NCBI GenBank assembly: GCA_019351895.1
Contig: JABBOH010000002.1
Location: forward strand, 1-53,314
Source of the DNA: Pseudomonadota bacterium
GTDB lineage: Bacteria; Pseudomonadota; Alphaproteobacteria; Acetobacterales; Acetobacteraceae
DNA length: 53,314 nucleotides
Reading direction: 5' to 3'
Shown here piece by piece: positions 41,823-50,610 of this stretch (its first letter is position 1; every line of letters begins with the position of its first letter). Below the pieces are notes generated by a model. It was not told where the DNA came from and did no database searches. It saw only the letters and a program-made list of their open reading frames with translations. The position numbers and the translations under genes were made by a program.

Positions 41823-43187
41823 ATGGAAACCCCGCTTGTCGTGATCGCTGGCCGGCCGAACGTCGGCAAGAGCAGCCTCTTCAACCGTCTTGTCGGACGC
41901 AGGCAGGCGCTGGTCGCAGATCAGCCCGGCCTTACGCGTGACCGCCAGGATGCGGTCTGCACGCTCGGCGGCCGCCTCGTTCGCATCGCCGACACCGCCG
42001 GACTGGAGGAAGCGCCACCGGAGAGCCTCTCCGGCCGCATGCGCGCAGGGGCGGCGTCGATCCTGGAGCAGGCCGACCTCATCGTATTCGTGGTCGATGC
42101 GCGCGCCGGAATCCTGCCGCCGGACGCCCATTTCGGCACATGGCTGCGCCGTCTCGGCCGGCCCGTGCTCCTCGTCGCCAACAAGACCGAAGGTCGCGCC
42201 GGCTACAACAACGCGCTCGACGCCTACACTTTGGGCCTCGGCGAGCCGCTTTCGGTCTCGGCCGAGCACGGCGAAGGCATCAGCCATCTCATGAGCACGA
42301 TCGCGGAGATGCTGCCGGCGCCTGCCGCGCCCGAGGAGGGTTCCGAACACGCAGACGTGACCGACGGCCTGAAGCCGCTGCGCCTCGTGATCCTCGGGCG
42401 GCCGAACGCCGGCAAGTCGACGCTCGTCAACCGGCTGCTCGGCGAGGACCGTATGCTGACCGGACCCGAGCCCGGCATCACACGCGACGCGATCACCTTG
42501 CCGCTGCACGACGCGGACGGGCGGAGCTATCAGCTGGTCGACACCGCCGGTCTGCGGCGACGCGCGCGCGTCCAGGACGATGTCGAGAAGCTGTCGACGG
42601 GCGCCTCGATCAACGCGATGCGATTCGCGGAGGTCGTGGTGCTGGTGGTCGATGCCGCCGACGGGCTGCACGATCAGGATCTCCAGATTGCCCGGCTGGT
42701 GGAGCGCGAGGGCCGCGCGATGGTCGTCGCCCTGAACAAGTGGGACGCGGTCGAGGATCGGGACGCGACCCGCAAAGCGGTCGCCGACCGGCTGGAGCGC
42801 AGTCTCGCGCAACTCAAGGGCATCCCGGTCGTGACCTTGAGCGCCGTAACCGGCGCCAACGTGGCGAAGCTTCTGCCCGCGGTCCGCGCCGTGCACGACA
42901 CCTGGAACAAGCGGATCGCGACATCCGCGCTCAATCGCTGGTTCGAGGATGCCATCAGCCAGCATCCGCCACCTGCGGTGCAGGGCCGCCGGCTGAAGCT
43001 CCGCTACATCACCCAGGCGAATGCGCGACCGCCGACCTTCGTGGTTTTCGGCACCCGTGCCGAGGCAACGCCGGAGGACTACCGGCGCTACCTCGTGAAC
43101 GCCTTGAGGGAGGTTTTCGTTCTCCCCGGCACACCGATCCGGCTCGATTTCCGCGGCACGGTCAATCCGTTCAGCGACAAGGGCTGA
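41823..43187 (+). CDS. der: ribosome-associated GTPase Der (EngA)
   Basis: This 454-residue protein has two GTPase domains in tandem and a C-terminal KH-like domain, the unique layout of Der, which is needed for 50S subunit assembly. The first G1 is GRPNVGKS (10-17) with DTAGLEE and NKTEG. The second G1 is GRPNAGKS (about 192-199) with DTAGLRRRARV and NKWD. The KH-like region is at about 350-450, ending FRGTVNPF. Length is normal. The gene is essential in model bacteria. It precedes lexA across a 288-base gap with repeats. Confidence 0.96.
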   Translation: METPLVVIAGRPNVGKSSLFNRLVGRRQALVADQPGLTRDRQDAVCTLGGRLVRIADTAGLEEAPPESLSGRMRAGAASILEQADLIVFVVDARAGILPPDAHFGTWLRRLGRPVLLVANKTEGRAGYNNALDAYTLGLGEPLSVSAEHGEGISHLMSTIAEMLPAPAAPEEGSEHADVTDGLKPLRLVILGRPNAGKSTLVNRLLGEDRMLTGPEPGITRDAITLPLHDADGRSYQLVDTAGLRRRARVQDDVEKLSTGASINAMRFAEVVVLVVDAADGLHDQDLQIARLVEREGRAMVVALNKWDAVEDRDATRKAVADRLERSLAQLKGIPVVTLSAVTGANVAKLLPAVRAVHDTWNKRIATSALNRWFEDAISQHPPPAVQGRRLKLRYITQANARPPTFVVFGTRAEATPEDYRRYLVNALREVFVLPGTPIRLDFRGTVNPFSDKG

Positions 43188-43198
43188 GGCGCCGCCGC

Positions 43199-43243
43199 GT
43201 TCATCGGCAACGCGTTCATCGGCAACACGTTCATCGGCAACAC
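43199..43243. repeat. Three tandem 15-bp repeats between der and lexA
   Basis: The unit GTTCATCGGCAACRC occurs three times without gap (43199, 43214, 43229), with a single G/A difference in the first copy. It begins 12 bases after the der stop. It does not form a CRISPR array (no spacers). GTTC recurs every 15 bases, which is not the 11-base period of the alphaproteobacterial SOS box. Confidence 0.85.
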
Positions 43244-43268
43244 GTGGGCCGCTTTTGGTTTCCTTTGC

Positions 43269-43297
43269 TTGACGCGGCTCGTAACAAGCACTTAGAA
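43269..43297 (+). promoter_or_regulatory. Candidate sigma-70 promoter of lexA
   Basis: TTGACG (43269-43274) is followed after exactly 17 bases by TTAGAA (43292-43297). Transcription would begin near 43304, leaving a leader of about 170 bases before the lexA ATG. That leader holds a 17-bp inverted repeat (43318-43334) and a duplicated TTTCGTTCA, both possible operator sites. Confidence 0.45.
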
Positions 43298-43317
43298 GGT
43301 GCTGAGTTGCTAGTTTG

Positions 43318-43334
43318 TTCGCGTTAATCGCGAA
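43318..43334. promoter_or_regulatory. Inverted repeat upstream of lexA, candidate operator
   Basis: TTCGCG-TTAAT-CGCGAA is a perfect 6+5+6 inverted repeat some 20-35 bases downstream of the candidate lexA promoter start. Autoregulation by LexA is expected here, but the textbook alphaproteobacterial GTTC-N7-GTTC is not visible; only GTTC-N7-TCGC overlaps this repeat. Assignment is tentative. Confidence 0.35.
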
Positions 43335-43475
43335 ATCGTTACGAGTATCTTTTCGTTCATGGCCGCGTTTCGTTCAGGATCGCGCATTGGGGCTGCCCCG
43401 GATCAGTGACGCCGCGTCCTGCTTGCGGCGCCGCAGCGTCTTTGCCCGGGGTCTGTGCCCGCACAGGGGTTGCTC

Positions 43476-44249
43476 ATGTTGACGCGTAAGCAGCACGAGT
43501 TGCTGATCTTCATCGACCGTCATCTCAAGACCTCGGGCTATTCGCCGAGCTTCGACGAGATGAAGGAGGCGCTCAACCTCCGATCCAAATCCGGCATTCA
43601 CCGCCTCATCTCGGCGCTCGAGGAACGTGGCTTCCTCAGCCGCCGGCACCATCAGGCCCGCGCCCTCGAAGTGCTGCGGCTGCCGGGCGAGGCTGGCCCT
43701 ACGGTCGCACTGGTGGGTGCGCAGGCCGCCGCCGGCCGCGTGGCCGCGGGCGCGGTGTCGCGCGATCTGCCGAAGCGGCCCGAGGGCGCGCCGGGATTTG
43801 CGCCCACCGTCATCCAGGGCGACTTCTCCTCCCGCCTCACCGGGGTCCGTGCGGCGCCAGAGGTCGCCTCGGTGCAGTTGCCGCTTTACGGGCGGATCGC
43901 CGCCGGCCTCCCCATCGAGGCACTACGCGACACGACGAGCCATTTCGAAGTCCCGGCCGCCCTGCTGGGGCCAGGGGAGCATTATGCCTTGGAAGTCGCG
44001 GGCGATTCGATGATCGACGCCGGCATCCAGGACGGCGACACGGTCATCATCCGCCGCGCCGACGTGGCCGAAAACGGGCAGATCGTTGTCGCGCTGGTCG
44101 ATGAGGAGGAGGTGACGCTGAAGCGCCTTCGCCGTCGCGGCAACTCCGTCGCGCTCGAACCCGCCAATCCGCGCCATGAAAGCCGCATATTCCCCGCCGA
44201 GCGGGTGCGGGTGCAGGGGCGCCTCGTCGCCCTCATGCGGCGATACTAG
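43476..44249 (+). CDS. lexA: LexA repressor (SOS response)
   Basis: This 257-residue repressor controls SOS genes and cuts itself when RecA is activated. The N-terminal winged helix is [17 protein letters not shown] followed by [18 protein letters not shown]. The cleavage bond A143-G144 lies in [10 protein letters not shown], and the Ser-Lys dyad is S178 (GDSM) and K216 (VTLKRL). A long Ala/Gly/Arg linker between the domains makes it larger than E. coli LexA, as in many Alphaproteobacteria. The ATG at 43476 gives the canonical MLTRKQ start. It heads a block with yebC, ruvCAB and tol-pal. Confidence 0.95.
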   Translation: MLTRKQHELLIFIDRHLKTSGYSPSFDEMKEALNLRSKSGIHRLISALEERGFLSRRHHQARALEVLRLPGEAGPTVALVGAQAAAGRVAAGAVSRDLPKRPEGAPGFAPTVIQGDFSSRLTGVRAAPEVASVQLPLYGRIAAGLPIEALRDTTSHFEVPAALLGPGEHYALEVAGDSMIDAGIQDGDTVIIRRADVAENGQIVVALVDEEEVTLKRLRRRGNSVALEPANPRHESRIFPAERVRVQGRLVALMRRY

Positions 44250-44410
44250 GGCGCCGGGCCGAGAGCGGTCGGATAGGCCGGTCGCATAGCGCCGTCGGCG
44301 AGCGTGCTTGGGTCGATCGGGCGTCACGCTTGCGCTGAGCTTGACGGGGCGGCCCGCCTTGGCGGAGAGACCGTCGTTCCGATCCCACCATGCCTTTCGG
44401 AGCCTCGATC

Positions 44411-45160
44411 ATGGCCGGCCATAGCCAGTTCAAGAACATCATGCACCGCAAGGGCGCGCAGGATGCCCGTCGCGCCCGGCAGTTCGCTAAGCTGATCCGC
44501 GAGATCACCGTCTCCGCCCGACAGGGGCTGCCGGACCCGGCAGCGAACCCCCGCCTGCGCGCGGCGGTCCTCGCCGCCCGCAAGGAGAACATGCCGAAGG
44601 ATACGGTCGATCGGGCCATCAAGAAGGCATCCGGCTCCGGTCCCGGCGAGGATTATGTCGAGGTCCGCTACGAGGGCTACGGCCCCGCGGGCGTCGCCGT
44701 CATCGTCGAGGCGCTGACCGACAACCGCAACCGCACCGCCTCCGACATCCGCTCGGCCTTCAACAAGCATGGCGGCGCGCTCGGCGAGACCAACGCCGTA
44801 AGCTTCATGTTCGAGCGCCTCGCCGTCATCCGCTATTCCGTGGCGGTCGCGAGCGCCGACGACATGCTGGAAGCCGCCATCGAGGCGGGCGCGGACAATG
44901 TTGAGACGTCGGACGAGTGGCACGAAATCACGGGGGCACCGGAGAGCTTCTTCGCCATGCAGGACACGCTGGAGGGGCGGTTTGGACCCTCAGAAAGCGC
45001 CAAGCTCGACTGGCGGCCGCGGACGACCGTGCCGGTCGACGAGGACGCCGCCGCCTCGGTCCTGAAACTGCTCGACGTGCTGGACGAATCGGACGATGTG
45101 CAAAACGTCTATGCCAACTTCGACCTGCCCGAGTCGCTGCTGCAGAAGCTCTCAGCCTGA
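44411..45160 (+). CDS. yebC: YebC/PmpR-family protein
   Basis: This 249-residue protein is of the YebC family, long annotated as transcriptional regulators and more recently linked to relief of ribosome stalling at proline stretches. The signature N-terminus [18 protein letters not shown] defines the start, and the middle shows [20 protein letters not shown] and then [19 protein letters not shown]. Domain ends fit the family. If the translational role holds, it is notable that the very proline-rich TolA is encoded a few genes away. It lies 161 bases after lexA and just before ruvC. Confidence 0.93.
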   Translation: MAGHSQFKNIMHRKGAQDARRARQFAKLIREITVSARQGLPDPAANPRLRAAVLAARKENMPKDTVDRAIKKASGSGPGEDYVEVRYEGYGPAGVAVIVEALTDNRNRTASDIRSAFNKHGGALGETNAVSFMFERLAVIRYSVAVASADDMLEAAIEAGADNVETSDEWHEITGAPESFFAMQDTLEGRFGPSESAKLDWRPRTTVPVDEDAAASVLKLLDVLDESDDVQNVYANFDLPESLLQKLSA

Positions 45161-45202
45161 CCATGCGCCGCGGTCCTGAGGCCAACGGATGACCCGCACC
45201 CC

Positions 45203-45718
45203 TTGATCCGCATCATAGGAATCGACCCCGGGCTCCGCATCACCGGCTGGGGCGTGGTGGAGGCCGAGGGCAACCGGCTGCGCCATGTGGCCGACGGCAT
45301 CGTCATGACCGATAGCGAGTCGGATGTGCCCAGCCGGCTGCGCGTGTTGCACGAGGCTCTGACGGCGCTCATCGCGGCCTATGACCCGCAGGAGGCGGCG
45401 GTCGAGGAAACCTATGTGAACGCCAACGCGACGGCGACGCTCAAGCTCGGCTATGCGCGCGGCATCGCGCTGCTCGCGCCCGCGCTGGCAGGGCTCACGG
45501 TCGCGGAATACGGCGCCAAGACGGTGAAGCTCTCGGTCGTCGGCACCGGTGGCGCCGACAAGGTGCAGGTCGGGCTGATGGTCCGCCGCCTGCTGCCGGG
45601 CGCCATCCTGAAGCGCGCCGACGCCGCCGACGCGCTGGCCGTTGCCATCTGCCACGCCCATCACCGCAACACGCGCGCCGCGTGGAGCCGCGCCAGCCTC
45701 ACGGCCGCCGCGCGATGA
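45203..45718 (+). CDS. ruvC: crossover junction endodeoxyribonuclease RuvC
   Basis: This 171-residue Holliday-junction resolvase has its acidic catalytic residues D8 (IGIDPGL), E68 (VEETYVN), D140 and D143 (RADAADALAVAICH). It nicks symmetrically within the RuvAB-bound junction. The only start that gives the canonical MIRIIGIDPG is TTG at 45203; upstream ATG codons are in other frames. Its stop overlaps the ruvA ATG, so all three ruv genes are coupled. Confidence 0.94.
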   Translation: MIRIIGIDPGLRITGWGVVEAEGNRLRHVADGIVMTDSESDVPSRLRVLHEALTALIAAYDPQEAAVEETYVNANATATLKLGYARGIALLAPALAGLTVAEYGAKTVKLSVVGTGGADKVQVGLMVRRLLPGAILKRADAADALAVAICHAHHRNTRAAWSRASLTAAAR

Positions 45719-46323
45719 TCGGCAGCCTGCGCGGTCTGGTCGAGGGACAGGAGGATGGCCGCTGCGTCATCGAGACGGGTGGCGTCGGCTACGTCGTCCA
45801 TGCCTCGTCGCGGACGCTCGGCACGCTGCCCGCGCCACCCGCCGAGGCCCGGTTGCTCATCGAAACCTTCGTGCGGGAGGATGCGATCACCCTCTATGGC
45901 TTTACGACCGCCGCCGAACGCGCGTGGTTCCGGCTGCTGACGACGGTGCAGGGGGTGGGTCCGCGTGTGGCGCTCGCGATCCTCTCCGCGCTCTCGGCGG
46001 ATGAACTCTCCTTCGCCATCGCCTCCGGCGACCGCGCCTCGCTGGGCCGCGCCTCGGGCGTCGGGCCGAAGCTCGCGGCGCGGCTCGCCCTGGAACTGAA
46101 GGAAAAAGCCGGAAGCCTCGCGATCCCGATCGTCCTCGCCGAAGGCATCGCCGCCCCCGCCCTGCCCGCGGGCGCCATGGGCGACGCCCTCTCTGCGCTG
46201 ATGAATCTCGGCTATCGCCGCCCGGAAGCGCAGGCGGCGCTCAACCGGGCAGAAGCGAAGCTTGGCGAGCAGGCCGATGTCGCCGCACTGATTCCGGCCG
46301 CGCTGCGTGAGCTTGCGCGATGA
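45715..46323 (+). CDS. ruvA: Holliday junction branch migration protein RuvA
   Basis: This 202-residue protein tetramerises on four-way junctions. It has the OB-fold start [15 protein letters not shown], helix-hairpin-helix motifs [17 protein letters not shown] and [20 protein letters not shown], and a C-terminal RuvB-contacting domain ending [16 protein letters not shown]. The ATG at 45715 overlaps the ruvC TGA, and its stop overlaps the ruvB ATG. Confidence 0.95.
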   Translation: MIGSLRGLVEGQEDGRCVIETGGVGYVVHASSRTLGTLPAPPAEARLLIETFVREDAITLYGFTTAAERAWFRLLTTVQGVGPRVALAILSALSADELSFAIASGDRASLGRASGVGPKLAARLALELKEKAGSLAIPIVLAEGIAAPALPAGAMGDALSALMNLGYRRPEAQAALNRAEAKLGEQADVAALIPAALRELAR

Positions 46324-47432
46324 CCGCCCGTCCCACCCGCCGCCAGGCCGCGCCTGCTGCCGAACCTGAGGTGGAACGCGAGATCTCCGCCGCGCGCGGG
46401 GCGGAAGACAGTCCTGAGGCGAGCCTCCGCCCGCAGGTCCTCGCCGAGTTCATCGGCCAGGAGAGCAGCCGCCGGAACCTCGCCATCTTCGTCGAGGCGG
46501 CGCGCGGCCGTGGCGAAGCGCTGGACCATGTGCTGCTGCACGGTCCCCCGGGTCTCGGCAAGACGACGCTCGCGCAGATCGTGGCGCGGGAACTCGGCGT
46601 CGGCTTCCGCGCGACCTCGGGCCCGGTCATCCAGAAGGCGGGCGACCTCGCCGCCATCCTCACCAACCTGCAGCCGCGCGACGTCCTGTTCATCGACGAG
46701 ATCCATCGCCTGCAGCCGGCGATCGAGGAGGTGCTCTATCCCGCGATGGAGGACTTCCAGCTCGACCTTGTCATCGGCGAGGGCCCCGCCGCCCGGTCGC
46801 TGCGGATCGACCTGCCGCCCTTCACCCTGGTTGGCGCCACGACCCGGGCCGGGCTGCTGGCGACGCCTTTGCGGGACCGTTTCGGTATTCCGCTCCGGCT
46901 CGTCCTCTACACGCCCGAGGAACTGCGCGTCATCGTGGCGCGCGGTGCCCGGCTGCTTGGCTTCGACCTCTCCGACGAAGGCGCGGTCGAGATCGCCCGC
47001 CGGTCGCGCGGAACGCCGCGCATCGCCGGCCGCCTGCTGAGGCGGGTGCGGGATTTCGCCGCCGTCGAAGGTCAGGCCCGCGTGGATCGCGCCATCGCAG
47101 ATGCGGCGCTGACGCGGCTCGAGGTCGATGCGCGCGGCCTCGACGCGATGGATCGCCGCTACCTGCGCCGGATCGCGGAGCATCATGCCGGTGGTCCGGT
47201 TGGGGTCGAGACGCTGGCCGCCGCCCTCGCCGAAGCCCGCGACACGCTGGAAGACGTGATCGAGCCTTATCTCATTCAAGAGGGTTTCATCCTGCGCACC
47301 AGCCGCGGCCGGATGCTGGGCGCGCCCGGCTGGCGTCACCTCGATCTGGCCCCGCCCCCGCTTTCCCCCGAGCAGCGCGATCTGCTCGCGCCCGATCTGT
47401 TCTCGCCTAAAGACAGGGATGCCGCCCCATGA
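46320..47432 (+). CDS. ruvB: Holliday junction branch migration ATPase RuvB
   Basis: This 370-residue AAA+ motor drives branch migration. Walker A is GPPGLGKTT (75-83), Walker B is LFIDEIHR (about 124-130), and sensor 1 is GATTRAG. The C-terminal winged helix (about 285-360) ends in [18 protein letters not shown]. An N-terminal extension of some 30 residues precedes the usual [13 protein letters not shown]. It is coupled to ruvA (ATGA) and to ybgC (ATGA). Confidence 0.96.
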   Translation: MTARPTRRQAAPAAEPEVEREISAARGAEDSPEASLRPQVLAEFIGQESSRRNLAIFVEAARGRGEALDHVLLHGPPGLGKTTLAQIVARELGVGFRATSGPVIQKAGDLAAILTNLQPRDVLFIDEIHRLQPAIEEVLYPAMEDFQLDLVIGEGPAARSLRIDLPPFTLVGATTRAGLLATPLRDRFGIPLRLVLYTPEELRVIVARGARLLGFDLSDEGAVEIARRSRGTPRIAGRLLRRVRDFAAVEGQARVDRAIADAALTRLEVDARGLDAMDRRYLRRIAEHHAGGPVGVETLAAALAEARDTLEDVIEPYLIQEGFILRTSRGRMLGAPGWRHLDLAPPPLSPEQRDLLAPDLFSPKDRDAAP

Positions 47433-47881
47433 GCAACGCGGCGCACGCCTTACCGGCGGACGGCATCCATCGCTACAATCTGCGCATCTATTTCGAGGAC
47501 ACGGACGCCGGCGGGATCGTCTATCACGCCAACTACCTGCGCTTCGCGGAACGCGCGCGGACGGAAGCCCTGCGTGCGATGGGGCTGCCCCATGCCGATA
47601 TGATGTCGCGACATGGCATGATCTTCGTGGTGCGGCGCGTCGAGTTGGACTATCAGCGCCCTGCCCGGCTGGACGAATCGCTAACAGTCGAAACCACGGC
47701 GATCTCCGTGGGCGGTGCGTCGGTGAAGCTGCAGCAGCGGGTGGTTCGCAACGGGGAGACGCTCGTCATCGTGCATCTGACGCTCGTGAGTATCCGGCTG
47801 CAGACCGGGCGAGCCGAGCGCGTGCCCGCAGCCTGGCGCCAAGCCTTGACCGCCATGGCCGGGGCTGCCGGGGCGACCTAG
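47429..47881 (+). CDS. ybgC: Tol-Pal associated acyl-CoA thioesterase YbgC
   Basis: This 150-residue hot-dog thioesterase has the catalytic [19 protein letters not shown] motif of YbgC, with the nucleophilic Asp in DTDAGG. Known relatives hydrolyse short-chain or phospholipid-related acyl-CoA/acyl-ACP and interact with lipid synthesis at the membrane. Its start overlaps ruvB, but the gene belongs functionally to the tol-pal group that follows after a 186-base gap. Confidence 0.92.
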   Translation: MSNAAHALPADGIHRYNLRIYFEDTDAGGIVYHANYLRFAERARTEALRAMGLPHADMMSRHGMIFVVRRVELDYQRPARLDESLTVETTAISVGGASVKLQQRVVRNGETLVIVHLTLVSIRLQTGRAERVPAAWRQALTAMAGAAGAT

Positions 47882-48067
47882 AAGCGGCATTTGGAGCCGT
47901 GGCCGGCCCGGCCGCGAGGGCCATGGCCGCTCGTTCCGAAAAGCGCCCTGGAATCAATAGATTTGCTGGTGTGGCTAATGAATCGGAAATTCGCTAAGGG
48001 GTCCCGGCCACGGGGCAGAGCGTGCGAATCGCTTCATCGGCCGGGGTAACGAGAGGGGTTTCGAGAT

Positions 48068-48784
48068 TTGGATCAGGCGGTCAATGCCACGCAAATGGCG
48101 GCCCCCGGGAGCAGCCTGTCGCTCTGGGGTCTGTTCCTGCAATCGGATATCGTCGTCAAGCTGGTCATTCTCTGCCTGCTGCTGGCGAGCATCTGGGTCT
48201 GGGCGATCATCTTCGAGAAGATCACGAGCCTGCGGCGCGCCAACCGGGACGCCAATGCTTTCGAGGATCGCTTCTGGTCGGGCGGCAGCCTGGACGAGCT
48301 TTACGACCACGACGGCCAGAAGCCCGACAACCCGATGGCGGCGGTATTCGGCGCGGCCATGGGCGAATGGCGCCGCACGGCGCGCATCGCGGGCGCCGAC
48401 ATCAGCCAGACCGCGGTGCGCGAGCGCGTCGATCGCGCCATGAACGTGACCATCCAGCGTGAGATGGACCGTATGGAGCGCTGGATGATCTTCCTCGCCT
48501 CGATCGGCGCGACCGCGCCCTTCATCGGCCTCTTCGGCACGGTCTGGGGCATCATGCACAGCTTCTCGGCGATCGCCGCCATGCACAACACCAACCTCGC
48601 CGTCGTCGCGCCAGGCATCGCCGAGGCGCTGTTCGCGACCGCGATCGGCCTGGTCGCCGCCATCCCCGCAGTGCTCGCCTACAACGCGATCGGCACCGAC
48701 CTCGCTCGCTTCGCCTCGCGGCTGGAGGGTTTCGCCACCGAATTCAGCGCCATCCTGTCCCGTCAGACTGAAGAGAGGGCCTGA
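48068..48784 (+). CDS. tolQ: Tol-Pal motor subunit TolQ
   Basis: This 238-residue inner-membrane protein has three membrane segments (about 30-50, with [17 protein letters not shown]; about 145-165; about 180-205) and the MotA/TolQ/ExbB signature [13 protein letters not shown]. It forms the proton channel with TolR and energises TolA. The start is not certain: TTG at 48068 has GAGAGGGG upstream, while ATG at 48095 would shorten the periplasmic N-terminus by nine residues. tolR follows after three bases. Confidence 0.93.
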   Translation: MDQAVNATQMAAPGSSLSLWGLFLQSDIVVKLVILCLLLASIWVWAIIFEKITSLRRANRDANAFEDRFWSGGSLDELYDHDGQKPDNPMAAVFGAAMGEWRRTARIAGADISQTAVRERVDRAMNVTIQREMDRMERWMIFLASIGATAPFIGLFGTVWGIMHSFSAIAAMHNTNLAVVAPGIAEALFATAIGLVAAIPAVLAYNAIGTDLARFASRLEGFATEFSAILSRQTEERA

Positions 48785-48787
48785 GCC

Positions 48788-49297
48788 ATGGCGATCGGCG
48801 GAATGAGCGGCAAGCGGAGTGGCGGCGGGCGCGGCCGCTACCGGCCTTTAGCCGAAATTAACGTGACGCCGCTGGTCGACGTCATGCTCGTGCTGCTCAT
48901 CATCTTCATGGTCACCGCGCCCCTCATGACCTCGGGCGTCACCGTCGATCTGCCCAAAACGAGCGCCAGTCCCGTCAATGCGGACAGCCAGCCGATCACG
49001 ATCTCCGTCAACGCCGAGGGCAAGGTCTTCGTGCAGAACGACGCGGTGCAGATCGGCGACCTCGTCGCGCGCCTGCAATCCGTCACCAATGGCCAGACCG
49101 ACCGCCGCATCTTCGTCCGTGGCGACCAGAGCATTTCCTACGGCCAGATCATGCAGGTCATGGGCACGATCGTGTCCGGCGGCTTCAGCAAGGTGGCGCT
49201 CCTGGCGCAGCAGCCCAACGGCGTCGCACCGGGCACAGCGGCGGCCCCTGCTGGCACGGCCCCTGCTGGCACGGCGCCCGCGACGAGCGGGCAATAG
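48788..49297 (+). CDS. tolR: Tol-Pal motor subunit TolR
   Basis: This 169-residue protein has a short cytoplasmic N-terminus and one membrane helix with the proton-path aspartate in INVTPLVDVMLVLLIIF. A periplasmic domain with QPITISVNAEGKVFVQND follows. The C-terminus carries an additional Ala/Pro/Gly/Thr tail with repeats of PAGTA, encoded by a 15-bp DNA duplication, which is not part of the usual TolR fold. The gene is three bases downstream of tolQ. Confidence 0.93.
   Translation: MAIGGMSGKRSGGGRGRYRPLAEINVTPLVDVMLVLLIIFMVTAPLMTSGVTVDLPKTSASPVNADSQPITISVNAEGKVFVQNDAVQIGDLVARLQSVTNGQTDRRIFVRGDQSISYGQIMQVMGTIVSGGFSKVALLAQQPNGVAPGTAAAPAGTAPAGTAPATSGQ
49244..49273. repeat. 15-bp tandem duplication in tolR tail
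   Basis: GCCCCTGCTGGCACG is present twice in succession and encodes two PAGTA units in the TolR C-terminal tail. Copy changes would stay in frame. Confidence 0.8.
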
Positions 49298-49381
49298 GCG
49301 CCGCGCGCGCGGGAACCTCCGGCATATCATGAATAAAGCCGTGTCTTCGCTCAGCCTTCCCCACGTCGCCCGGGTCCGCGC

Positions 49382-50590
49382 ATGAACCCGCCGATGCGCC
49401 GTGCGGCCACGGTATCGGTCGGGCTGCACGTCCTTCTGCTGGCCGTGCTCATCATTTCGCTGCCCTCTCGGAAGCCGCCTGAACTGCCGGATCTGGCGGC
49501 GGTTTCGGTCGACTTCGTGGGTCCCGTCGCGCCCGCGCAGCAGGCCGACCAGCCCGACAAGTCCCCCGCGCCGGCCAATACGCCGACCGTCGTGCAGGCG
49601 CCCAAGGCGACCGAGACACCGCAGCCGACGCCGCTGGTCGACGCGCCGCCCCCGCCGCCCCCGCCCCCACCGCCGCCCTCCGAGACCCCAGCGGCCCAGC
49701 CTCCGGTGCCGACGCCGCCGCCCCCGGCACCCGCCGCGGCCCAGCCGGTGACGCCGCCGACACCCCCGCAGCCACAGGCGCCGCCGCTGCCGACGCCGCC
49801 CGCGCCTGCGCCTCCGGTGCCGCAGCCGCCGACGACGCCTGTGCCGACAGCGGAACCTCTGCCGCCGCCGCCTCCTCCGGCGCCGCCGCAACCCCAGCAG
49901 ACGCCGGCTCCGCCCAAGCCCGTACAGAAGCCGACGCCGCCCAAGCCTGCGCCTGCGAAGCCTGTCGAGGCCAAGGCGCCCCCCGCGCCCCCGGCACCGC
50001 CCGCGCCGCCGACCCCGCCTTCGCCGCAGCAGACCGCTGAGGCCAAGCCGGCGCTCCCGATGCCACCGCCGCCGGCGCCGCCCGCGCCACCCGCGCCGGT
50101 CAGCCCGACGACCCAGCCGCATCCGACGGCGAACCCGACGGCGATGAGCCAGACGGTGCTCAACACGCTCGAGAAGCTGCGCGCGATGAACCTCAACCAG
50201 AAGACGCCGAACGCACGCTACAACCCGGCCGAGGGCGGCGCGCCGCATGGCGGCGGCAATCCCAACAACACCGACGCGACCGCGTTGCTGAGCGCCGCCC
50301 AGCGCGGCGCCATCGGCGACAAGGTCCGACAGTGCTGGACGATCGACAGCGGCGCCCAGGGCGTCCAGAACATGCAGGTGTTGCTGCAGGTGACCACGGA
50401 TGCCACGGGCACGGTGCGCGCGGCCCGTGTCGCCCCCGCGGATAGCGGCCGCGTCAACGCCGACCCTGTCCTGCGGGCCTTCGCGGAACGCGCCGTGCGC
50501 GCCGTCCTCGACTACCGCTGCGCGACCCTTCCTTTGCCGAGATCGCTTGAAGGCAAGCCGGAGACCTTCACCTTCCGGTTCAGCCCGTGA
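49382..50590 (+). CDS. tolA: Tol-Pal energy transducer TolA (TonB-like), polyproline linker
   Basis: This 402-residue protein is anchored by one N-terminal helix ([19 protein letters not shown]). A linker from about residue 50 to 255 is extremely rich in proline, with runs of up to ten prolines and PPAPP-type repeats, instead of the Ala/Lys alpha-helical domain II of E. coli TolA. The C-terminal domain (about 258-402) has [20 protein letters not shown] and [16 protein letters not shown], matching TolA domain III, which contacts TolB and Pal. It starts 84 bases after tolR. The stop is close to tolB. Confidence 0.88.
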   Translation: MNPPMRRAATVSVGLHVLLLAVLIISLPSRKPPELPDLAAVSVDFVGPVAPAQQADQPDKSPAPANTPTVVQAPKATETPQPTPLVDAPPPPPPPPPPPSETPAAQPPVPTPPPPAPAAAQPVTPPTPPQPQAPPLPTPPAPAPPVPQPPTTPVPTAEPLPPPPPPAPPQPQQTPAPPKPVQKPTPPKPAPAKPVEAKAPPAPPAPPAPPTPPSPQQTAEAKPALPMPPPPAPPAPPAPVSPTTQPHPTANPTAMSQTVLNTLEKLRAMNLNQKTPNARYNPAEGGAPHGGGNPNNTDATALLSAAQRGAIGDKVRQCWTIDSGAQGVQNMQVLLQVTTDATGTVRAARVAPADSGRVNADPVLRAFAERAVRAVLDYRCATLPLPRSLEGKPETFTFRFSP

Positions 50591-50610
50591 CACGAAAGCA
50601 GGAACGACCC

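Noticed and set aside
43199-43243. Tandem repeats considered as CRISPR
   Set aside because: Units are 15 bp and directly adjacent without spacers, and no cas gene is present.
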